In this document: one piece after another, positions 54,401 through 64,000 of the stretch
Numbering within the stretch: the first letter of the stretch is position 1
Layout: each line of letters opens with the position of its first letter
From: Paramacrobiotus metropolitanus
Taxonomy: Eukaryota > Tardigrada > Eutardigrada > Parachela > Macrobiotidae
Assembly: GCF_019649055.1 (NCBI RefSeq)
Contig: NW_026570224.1
Location: 3,348,001 to 3,412,000 of the forward strand
DNA length: 64,000 nt
Direction: 5' to 3'
Position numbers and translations under genes: made by a program
Notes under the pieces: model-generated
What the model saw: only the letters and a program-made list of their open reading frames with translations
The model's database searches: none
What the model was told of the DNA's origin: nothing

Positions 54401-57400
54401 GCTGACTTCCCGTGCAAGCAGCAAACGCCCGTTCCCGAACTCGTGCACGCAGCCAACGCCCGTGTTTTCCCATGCACACAGCATGGACCTAATAACAAAA
54501 TACTAAAATTAACAGACTACAAACACCAACCGCATGGTACTGCCGCAGCAGCAGTGTCGGTCTCCATTACAGTGGTCCGCTGTTCTTCGGCTTTACATTC
54601 GGGTAATTCTTCTGGCTTACATTCTGGTAATACTCTGGCTTCGGTCACATTTTCATTAGGCAGGGTTTCTTCGGGTTTGGCGGGCACTTCGGGGTCGTCA
54701 TTAGGTTCTTCGCTAGGGATCCACGCTAAGAACACAAGTCCACTTATTGCAATTCATATGCTGTAGGCTGAATGCATTTATTGTTCAGATTCCACACATA
54801 CCAGGCAGACGGGTCACTTCTAAAATGGAGCATAATCTCGCCTTCAGCTCATCGCTAGATTCAATATCCACTATGAAAAATCGGTATTGTGTGATCCCCA
54901 TTGGATTCACAGTGCTCCAATACCACTTGCGGCCACTAAATCAAACAAACAATGGATTAAAACGGGAAGACATGAAACAAGAAATAATATGGCACATTAA
55001 TGGAAACCAAAACCACTGTATCCAAAATGCAAACAAAAAACTCTACACTTCTTCCATCAACAAAGAGATACCTATCAAAAGTTTAATCATACTGTTGATT
55101 CGCTACCTGTATCCGCAAGGTATCACAGACTCGGACAGATCCCATCCCCTCACAAGACGCCCCAGTGATCTGACGACAGTGCCTCCAAAATAAACACATA
55201 CTTCTCCTTTCGGCATGGCAGACCAATCGGTGGAAGACAGCATATGCACATCAGACCAAGAGGTGCGACAATAAATGGGCAAGTCATTATCTTTACGCGA
55301 AGGGAAAGAACCATTGCGGAGGAGCAGGTGACTGGTGCTGGTTTTGTGCAAAGGACACAGCACCTAAACAAAAAAGATAGACACCTAGAGGCTGCTGAGC
55401 CAAAACTAAAGTTCATTCACTAGTGGCACATGAACATTCAGCACATATCGGTTTTCCATTCTTACCCCTTCAGAAGGTAGAACAATGCACTGCTCTTCAA
55501 TTGCGCAGTTCAAATGGTACGAATTTGGGCATTTCGGATGGAGACAGCCAATCATTCCAAACCGGAGAGGACAGCTCGCACATTCTCTTCTCCAAAACCT
55601 CCCGGTATCCAGGCTTTCCAGCTACAGATACAGACAGTATCACTCGTGATGTCACACAAGCATACATGGCTATGGGATACCTTAAAAACGAAGAGACTAT
55701 TAACAAACATGAAAACAAAAACACGTCACTATAGAAAAATTTATCTGAGAAATACTAACAAGCAAATTTATACATCCATATTAAAAATACAACGATTATA
55801 AGACTTACTTTAAAAATGGCGTAGTCCCAAAATAAATGCCGCGTCGCGAAGAAGGAAAGACAACCGACATGCGCCCATAAATCAAATCCCATGGAAATTA
55901 GCCGGCCACCGGCACCCTTCTGATCATCTCCCGCCACACAGCAGAAATGGCAGACTCGACAGTCTACCACAGTGCGGTCACCAAGAACTGGCGAAATCAT
56001 ACTCGAACTCGTCCGGTCGTATATCCGGGAAAGCGGCGTAATGCTCAGCCACTCGGGAAGGGGTTTCTGGAGGTTTGCATTACACTAAAACAAATTTATA
56101 CGTTTAGAAACAAGAATGCATTCATTTCCATTTTCTATTCCATTTTACACACTATTAATGAATCAAATATTAATCGCTGTCAAAATAATTAAAAAGAATT
56201 CGAAAAAATTAACAGAAAAATATGGGTGCACGAAAAAATTAACAGCGTCGTTGTTGTGATGCGGTATCGGATAACCCCGACCCGAAAGTAAAAAGTAAAA
56301 TGTTTTTTGCATCCGAGCTCGATTTGCTGCTATGGCGCCTTCAGTGGCATACAGTTAGCCGCTTTACGAAATTTTACTGCTTACATTTAATGTGGACGGC
56401 ATCCACTGGGTCAACTCTGAGCAATACTCCTGAAGCGCACACCGAGATTCCATGGAAATGGACGGCAGAGCGGCGATTTCTGTCAAACGCCGTACGAATG
56501 CATTTGCATTGCCACAAGCATCTCGATCGTTCCTCAGAATCACAAGATCTCGCACCAGACGCGAGTAAATACTACAAAAAGTTATTTTGTCCTAAGTTCG
56601 AACATTAGCTTTTTCATGATGTACGAGTACATACAAAATAACAATTTTACAATTAGCAGACACGATTACTGTACCATAATTCGGTATTCTGGTGTTTCCC
56701 TCGCTGAACACTAGGCTCAGATTGATCAGTCAACGCCACAGGTTTGACATCACTGGCATGTGGTCGACCATACAATCCGCTTCCAATGCATACTGACAAC
56801 TGCCGCACGCTGCCTAAAAAATGAAACTGCATTCTTAGAAGGACATAATGAAAACTCTAAGCAAAAATTGCGCACCTTTCTCACACAGCGCAGCAAAACT
56901 ATCGGGAAAGGCAAAGTTCAACTCCCGCACGAACGATCCATCTGGTGAACTAGCTACAACAGAAGAAATTATGAGTTACGATTACAAATTTCTACGACTT
57001 TGGTAAAAGCAACCCAACGTCAATGGCTGCCTGATGTTAATGGCTGGAGTCTCATTCAAAAAAATTCTTGAATGAATAAACAATCCAAATTTAGTACCAT
57101 AACTCCATTAAAAATGATTCTCGATGCGATTACATAATTACGTATCAACATCAATTTTTTTCCAGAATTTTAACATTTAAAATTCCAGAAATGATACCTA
57201 CCACCACTGCTGCTTCTAGGAATTCCACTGTCTGGACTAGGCTGATCAAAGAACTCATCCATAGGATTGGCGGAAAACCGGTTTGAAACAAACAGCTTAA
57301 TAATCGCTCTGGTTTCATCCTGCATGTCAAACCTATTAGGCTCTTCCTCGGCATCACTCGGCAAACTTATTCCCAAATCTTCCTCGCTGTTCACCTCGCC

Positions 57401-60352
57401 CAATGCCCGTTTCTGCATATTCCGATCGCCTTGGCTAGTCAACAGCGGCGAATCATCATTCCGGCATGACAGTTCCCAGTTCATCAATAACATGACATAT
57501 TTTATCACTTTATCCACAACGCTCTGGCCATGTATCCTGGTCCATAGAACATGTGGAGAGATCTGTCGACTGCTCATACAATTGAAACAGACAAATGCTT
57601 TTGCAATATGTTGACCTAAAAATACAGTTTGAATCTCCATCATGCTCTTTAAAATTAATGTGAATACTTATACTGAATATGTTAACGAATACATAAACCA
57701 AGTTAATCAAACCAAAGCGATGATGTATGCCTATTCCTCACACTTCCCAGCGTTACTATAAATTTCGTATTTCATTTTAACGATTATTTTACCACAGTTG
57801 ACCTTACGTACCTGGCGGTCCACAAGTTGTATGATACGTATCGCCGCAGTAACTGCATACCGACTTCCTGAGATCAGGGATATCACAGCAGTTTTTGCAA
57901 TAGTCACGTTCCCTTCTGTTTCGGCAAACCACGCAAACCTCCTTAGTGCCGCTACAGAAATCTCGACATAAGTCCGCGTTGTACACAAACTGGTGACACA
58001 CCTGGCAAGCTGCATTTGTAAAACAGCCATTGCAAACCTGAAACAATCCCTATTAGTGAAGATGGATATTGAATCCCTGGTGAAATACTTCCACTAGTTA
58101 AAAATACTGCTTTATATGTTCATATTAAAACTTTATGCTTCCTCCTTTATTTCCATACTTACTTTAAACTCATTCGTGCTATTCCGGAACAGCACACAAA
58201 AATTTGTATTATTATTGCAATAAAGGTGGAACTGCCGATGACATCGGAAGCAGGTTTCAATCACGTCATTCGTAAACTGTTTCCCACTGTATTCCGCGCC
58301 TGCAAAGAAATAACATCTTCACATGTCCACCTTTTTAATCAGATGTCAAACCGCTGTAATTGTTTAAACAAATATTATAGCACACATAGCAAGAAGGTCA
58401 AGATAAAAAACCGCGTTATAAAATAAGCGATTTTAGATGACAATTATAAACTTCTTAACCTACAGAAAAACGAAAACTGTCGGCAGGAGCACACAACGCA
58501 AAATACAGAGGACCCACCGAAGGTCAGCTGCGTACTTGGTTATATAAACTATTCAAGGAAACAAGAATTTAAGTTTCGACAAAAAAACTGAGAAAACGGA
58601 AAGAAACTGAAGCAGGTTACTGTGCAGTTTATTAAAGATCGTTTTTGAAAAATTTTCTTTGTTTCGCTGTGTCCGTCCTTGCGATGTTTTCGACAACATT
58701 TCTGAAGGGTTAACTGCAAGCAGTGTACCTAATATTACTGTGATAAAAGGACGTTTTCAGAAGTTTTAAGAATAGAATAAGGTTTTTCACAATACACCAA
58801 AATTTACCTTTTCAAAATTCTTGCTGCAATGAATTCACGTACATGCTGGGAGGTGCAAAACCGAAAATCTTACTTCAGGTACGTCTTTTGTAGTACAGTA
58901 ATGTGCCGCTGACTACTGCACTCACACGCACTAATCAATCATACATTATTATATTATTCTGCGATGCTGGTCTGTACAAGTAACCAGAATCGTTAAGAAA
59001 AAACAAAATCATTCATAGTTTTGGTTCGGTCTCGTCAGATTAAATTGTGACAGTTCCTTACCTCCACAAAGAGAACATTGCGCACACCGGTGACAATACC
59101 ATGACGTCAAACGCGGTACAAGCTTTTCCGGAACGTGAGCGCAAAACGCATGGTACGAATCACAGCAGCCTAGACACAGGATCATCTGCAAAAAACCGGT
59201 TCCATAGTCCAACAGGCCTTAACAAACAACCACGATACAAACATATGCAAATCCGTGACGTCAAACAGATAACTACGTCAACAATCAGCTGTGTTAGTCG
59301 CCATTATATAAAAAAAGACAGGTAAAATATAAGCGGAAAAAGCGTAATATTACGGATTTACGGTTTATTACCAGATGATCTCCGACAGTTCCACAGCGAC
59401 CACACAGGCCATGGAGCGGAACGCTACGAGCGGTGGATATCACAGCAAAGGGGCCATCCTTGCATTTATAATCGGAATTAAATTCGCAATTCAGGCGCTT
59501 CGGGTATCGCGACAGGCTGACATTATTCTACAAGAATTAACTCATTAATGATTAAAAACTGCTGTTCTGTATTTCTACACTATGTATTTTGCAAAACTTC
59601 CTCAAGTTTTTAATTCACATAGAAGATACAAAATTTTCATCCTTAATCAAGCTCAGTGTTCCAAAGACCAAAAGTGTTCCTCAATCTTTTCTAAACTAAA
59701 AAGTAAAAAATATAAAATTTCCAGCTGCAGCCTAAACACAGAATCTTGTGTAAAAGTGTACACTACAGTATCACAACAAACTGACTTGCGAAAACTTGAA
59801 ATCTGTACTAGTATTTTTTAGAGTTCCGATTTTAAAGCAAACGGAACACATGCAAGTCTTAGAACTTTCGAAATTCGATTTTAAAAAAGCATAAATTGTG
59901 GCTAACCTTAAAAAGCGGATCCGAACAGTGGTCCTAAACAAAACAAAACAAAACCACGTGACGAATGAGTCAGCAGACGTTTCATCATGCTGCACAGTAG
60001 GCAACAAACAAACACTCGCACAAAAACTTCTTACAAAATATGTTCTTCGTGCAGATTCAAATCCGTATCGCAGGCCTCCCCCGCATAGTTGCTGGGAAAC
60101 ATCCGTTCGGGAACTAGGTTGTGACGCAGCGCTGGTTGCGCTGGTCTCTTCGGAGTGCAACTCGTCTGGACAAGAGCGAGCTGGCTCGTCCGTGTTGCTG
60201 GCTCCTCCTGACCGAACCACACGATCCGACGTCAGATCATCCAGCACACGCAGCCAGAATTCTGGCTTAATCTGGCGTGGCTCCGTTGTCAAATAGGGTT
60301 CACACAGCGCATCCCAGTCAGCCTGCGTAAACCGATCTGGATGCGCGTCCAT
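51457..60352 (-). CDS. Trithorax/KMT2A-B-type PHD-FYRN-FYRC protein lacking a SET domain
   Basis: Twenty-one exons in consistent phase give 1472 residues: 60352-60035, 59527-59372, 59185-59062, 58299-58163, 58037-57812, 57615-57202, 56953-56887, 56571-56385, 56084-55809, 55621-55466, 55363-55107, 54935-54802, 54725-54531, 54016-53834, 53741-53133, 52885-52781, 52671-52564, 52494-52231, 52144-51826, 51735-51651, 51555-51457. Three PHD-type clusters lie at about 145-320 (LCLGCCDSYHAFC, WYCHRCAQCSLCGG, FRCHRQFHLYC). An extended PHD lies at about 600-700 (DCRVCHFC, LWAHVGCLS, ECASCPLRFGMIGC, YHLNCA). FYRN follows at about 745-800 (VCVYFGGTVVRSLGRL, GRKWYWSTVNPMG), FYRC at about 1308-1370 (RLQNARNSRGLRYE, FLGLTHPTVQFLLEQL). 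The wide FYRN-FYRC spacing is that of KMT2A/B, which methylate H3K4 in COMPASS-like complexes. No CXXC and no SET are found; the last exon has a weak acceptor. A possible extra N-terminal exon cannot be excluded. Confidence 0.8.
54379..54483. repeat. Degenerate ~31-base GC-rich tandem repeat, ~3.5 copies
   Basis: Units begin gtgcacgca or gtgcaagca and contain aacgcccgt: starts near 54380, 54412, 54443 and 54472. The GC content is well above the surrounding AT-rich intron of the trithorax-like gene. Confidence 0.75.
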
Positions 60353-61783
60353 AGCCAAGTGTCCTGTCCTGACGTCGTTCTGACGCAGCAACTAGCAAGC
60401 CACACACAAAGCGTTATGACGGCTCTTCACACTGCAAACGAGAAACATTCACTTGAAGTGCGAGGAACACTGTTATTGCAAACGCAGTCATCATGTGCAG
60501 AAAATAAAACTGAGAAATATTAAAATCTATTGAAACGAAATACAAATTCAAATTAATAACAAAATAAATTATCCATTCTGGACTGCAAAACCGCAGCTGT
60601 TCTTTAAAATCGGCACTCGGCAGACAGTTCATTGATATGCACTCATTATACAGTCTTTTTGCAGCGAAGTGATGTCATAGCGGTAGGCCATGGTACTGAT
60701 GTTTGCAGTCTGCAGTCTGCACTCTACTGCTTATGGACGTAAGTAGTATAAAAGGGGCGGTAAATTACGGCTCACATAACAGAAGTAGAGTATTTTGTGT
60801 GTAAACATTTTCTAAGTATCAAAAAAATAAAATAGCGCTTTGAGTGGCTGGCTATCTTACAAAATCTTTCCTAAATAAACTCTAATTTAATCTATAGTAC
60901 ATCCCAAAACCATTAATGAGTATACTTACTTGTAAATTCGTTACCATACGAGTATAAACATTCCTTATGCAGTTACTTCCTTAAATTAATATTAATTGAT
61001 TGTGAACACAATACTTTAACATTTGCTATCACTACAACCGTTAAGAGAATGATACGCTTTAACTGATTTTGTTGTTGTTTCTTTTCAAACTGCCTGTCTT
61101 CAAAAACCTTTTTACAGATTGCAGAACATGTTTTTAGTTGTTTACCTTTCTGGGCGTGGCGGGCATTGTGGTAACATACTGTACTCATTAGCACTTAGCA
61201 GATATTCCGCTTTTATGCTCGTATTCCACCTGACAAACCATCGCAAAATAAATTATCGATAATGAACAAAAGCTGCAGTGTTTGATATCAACGCAAAAGG
61301 ATCAGGTGTGCTTCGCAAATATGTGTTCTCGAAAAGCTCAAGAACACGGACTCTGGCATATTGATATTAGATGCATGAAGAAAATTAGTTGTAGACGTTT
61401 AGTGTAGAACTTGTCGTGTATTCTTGTGAAAAAGAAATTCCAGAGCTTACAGCAAAATGATTTTTCTCACTAACGTAAGAAAACATGTTCCATTGTGAAA
61501 CCCGTAAGCGTCATCCGTCTTCCCTTTCGTGTTCAAAACTGCGGTTGCCAAGATGTTTTCCGGTTTAATTCCAGTACGTACCACGGTACCAGTGGTACGA
61601 CACCGAAGTACATGACGTAATTACGAATTTTCCCGTTACCTTGCAATAATTCATGTTTTCGTACCAGAAACTAAAAACCTTACTAAGAAAAACAAACAAA
61701 CAAAAACTGAAAGCAGGAAACAAATTATAATCAACTAAATTCTGTCATCCCATAGCAGATCAGTGATGTAGTAGGAGTAACAG
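60353..61783. other. Promoter side of the trithorax-like gene, PFDN5 3' flank
   Basis: No coding exon recognised. It holds a plus-strand TATA box at 60747 that matches no identified gene. Longer N-terminal exons of the trithorax-like gene could be hidden here, but no open frame with a proper donor was found. Confidence 0.45.
60747..60755 (+). promoter_or_regulatory. Strong TATA-box match with no assigned gene
   Basis: TATAAAAGG followed by a GC-rich patch (ggcgg) is a textbook TATA element oriented to the right, but no plus-strand gene follows within the window. It could serve an unrecognised short or non-coding transcript, or be fortuitous. Confidence 0.3.
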
Positions 61784-63289
61784 TTATCTTGATGGTGCCG
61801 TTGGTTTGGGCATATTTAACCGCATCTGGGCCATCTGCTTCTGCATTGCTTCCATGACATCTAAAAAATACGGTTAATGCAGGAAATTATAAGAGCGTCT
61901 GTTTTTCGACTTTTATCAATTTATTAGCTGAGACACGTGACATCTGATTAAAAGGAATACTTATTTATTATTTACTGAAAATGCATTCTGACAGAAGACA
62001 CCATAAGTATAACCATCAATCACGAATTAAACCGCCACGCCAGATTTCCTAAATTTTTTAACTGCAAGAATGTTATGCTAAATTACGAAGTATTCCCAAT
62101 TTCGCAACATCACATCAATCATAATTATCTAGCTTATCAAATTACGAAAACACCAGGTATTATTATAGCCGTGACTAGAAGGCAACTATGATAAATTTTA
62201 TGAAAAAGTCTGTTTAAGAAGTTTCCGCTGCCGAACCGACAGCAAAGACCATAATATAAACTTCGTAATGCACCATGTGCACCCTATTAAAGCAAATATA
62301 ATTGTAAATCAATTTTGTAGTGTATGCACTCGTCCTCGTTAAAACGAAACTGCCTCATCTTATGGTAGAAATAAGTAAAACTGCAATAACTTCGCTTATG
62401 AGCTTGCTATTACAAGTAAATTTTCTTACTTTTCAATGCCTAACTAATAAAAATAGTATCTACCACCATACATATAAGTACATGTACAGCAAGTAAGTAA
62501 AGAAACACATCAAAACAAGCACGCACTATCAAAAATGGTATTCTTTTTAAAAAACACAAAGCCAAAACAGGGAACTTACGTTGACGATTCATAAGCTTTT
62601 CTTGTCCGAGTTTCTGGAGGTTAGTCAACTGCACATTGATGAACTCAATACGCCGCTTAAAGTGTTCTCTACATTTTTCATGACTCTGAAACAAAAAATG
62701 TGAATCAGAAATTACACTTTTCGAATCTAACCTCGTTCCCAGTTGCACCATACCATTTCCACAAAGTATCCAGCGCCAATATCTACAAGGTTAGTTCCAC
62801 AATCCACCGTTTTACCTCGTACTAGGAGCTAAAAAGCAAATCACACGGGTTATTCGATAGAAATACCTAACTAATTATTTAACTGCCTAGACAGCTCAAG
62901 TGTTTTAACACTTAACAGCTAAGTCTAAGTCTATTCTAATTACCCCATCACATAAAGGGACGAGCAGTTCCTCCCCGTTTCCTATCTGTTCCAGCTGCTT
63001 TGTAGTCTCCTGTGAAGCTAGAAAATGTTGCTGGACCGCTTGCAATTTCTGGATGGAATCCGTCAGCAGTGTCATATCCTAATTCGGCGATCATGATAAG
63101 TATGCAAGTCAGGGGATCAGAAAGTACTCATTGACTATTTCTATTGCTGAGGAAGGACGAAACCACGTCGCTGGTCCGCCAACGAGCACAGGGTACTCAC
63201 TAACTTACATTCTCAAATTTCTGTTTAATGTTCTGAAGTTCAGTCAGCGCCGCAATCTGGCGTTGCTGGTCCGCGACTGGCCCGGCCAT
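61784..63289 (-). CDS. PFDN5: Prefoldin subunit 5
   Basis: Exons 63289-63209, 63078-62944, 62828-62754, 62685-62580 and 61860-61784 join in phase to 157 residues; the human protein has 154. The predicted chain is a prefoldin alpha-type subunit: N-terminal coiled coil (QIAALTELQNIKQKFEN, LLTDSIQKLQAVQQHFLAS), the conserved beta-hairpin core (GEELLVPLCDG, DIGAGYFVE) and a C-terminal coiled coil (FKRRIEFINVQLTNLQKLGQ), with a short Met/Gln-rich end (AMQKQMAQMRLNMPK). Prefoldin is a cytosolic hexamer that hands unfolded actin and tubulin to the CCT chaperonin. Exon sizes are 75-135 bases. Assignment to subunit 5 rests on ELLVPL and the G-x-GY-VE core. Confidence 0.92.
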
Positions 63290-64000
63290 TTGGGAATAAA
63301 TCAAAGCTGATACAAAAGAACCGAATAACACTTAAAATGAACTACGAGTACTGTACTCCGTCTTAATAATCACGGATTCACAAGCTGCTCGATTCCACAA
63401 GTGGTGCGCGGATCGCTCTCCGAAGAAGTATTCATAAAACAAGGGTGAAATTAAGAATGAAAAAATTCAATGCGAGTAGCAGAATATCAAATTATCGATC
63501 CGTAGTCTGTTCAATGATAATTTCAAGATTCCAACAACTTATTTCGGTAAAATTTTATTCTGAAGTTGTAAATTGTAAGCTAACTGCTGACTTGCAACTT
63601 GCTTTGAAGTTTGAACTACCATCCGATTCCAGAACAAAAATTGTTAAACGATGCAATCGCCCCCTTATGGCAGCTAGGTTCTGTGGAGTTGTTTTTGTCA
63701 GTATTTTGGTCTTTCACTCTTTCCTGCCTTTAAAATCATGTGTTGAAACTTGAACGTATAAGTACTTGCGTGCGCTGCTCGCACAAATTAAATTAAAACC
63801 GCGTGTTACTACTATCGAATACGAAGTTAAATATCTCTTGAAACTAAATTTCTCTGCTTTTCATACATATCATCATGATAAGAAATTATTGTCAAAGATT
63901 ATCGTGAGATACGTCGCATAAAATATTCTGAGTAACTGCGGAAGGTCATAATTGTCATATCCATCACCAAATCGAGGTTCCGGCCAAGTTTTAATCGTTG
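63290..64000. other. PFDN5 upstream region, no gene seen
   Basis: Probably the PFDN5 promoter and leader. A 102-codon plus-strand frame at 63445-63753 shows no recognised domain and begins at a weak ATG. Confidence 0.4.

Overview
The window is nuclear DNA from an animal, most likely an invertebrate. It is about 60% A+T, almost every gene is split by introns of roughly 40 to 200 bases with GT..AG ends, and the gene set is metazoan (TRPM-type channel, RIN/Sprint, trithorax-like protein, Ras relative). A compact ecdysozoan genome such as a tardigrade's would fit, but I cannot name the species. All gene models were built by hand from reading frames, splice signals and phase agreement; single boundaries may be off by a base or may be wrong.

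Layout, left to right. 3179-12423 (-): a 20+ exon TRPM-type cation channel with the N-terminal TRPM homology region, six membrane segments, pore and TRP helix, and a very short C-terminus; two of its introns carry long hairpins. 13172-16279 (-): secreted leucine-rich-repeat protein. 18300-20039 (-): Ras-family GTPase with CAAX box. 20951-21129: AT microsatellites. 22620-24290 (-): NFATC2IP-like protein with tandem SUMO-like domains. 25409-27920 (-) RIOK2 and 28513-31392 (+) SMU1 are head to head and share a ~590-base promoter interval. 32132-34712 (+): EME1, partner of MUS81. 35905-38164 (+): secreted low-complexity protein built around a repeated motif. 39906-49175 (-): RIN/Sprint-type protein (SH2, RH, VPS9, RA). 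51457-60352 (-): trithorax (KMT2A/B)-type protein with PHD, extended PHD, FYRN and FYRC, ending where the SET domain should begin. 61784-63289 (-): prefoldin subunit 5.

The genes are not a pathway. Several are housekeeping: RIOK2 for 40S ribosome maturation, SMU1 for splicing, EME1 for DNA repair, PFDN5 for tubulin/actin folding. The rest are signalling, chromatin or secreted genes. The most unusual items are the SET-less trithorax-like gene, the divergent TRPM channel with a 20-base micro-exon, the substituted catalytic positions in the RIN VPS9 domain, the unknown repeat protein whose third motif copy is made only by splicing, and the two ~79-base-arm hairpins inside the channel gene. No tRNA, rRNA, CRISPR array or clear coding transposon was seen.
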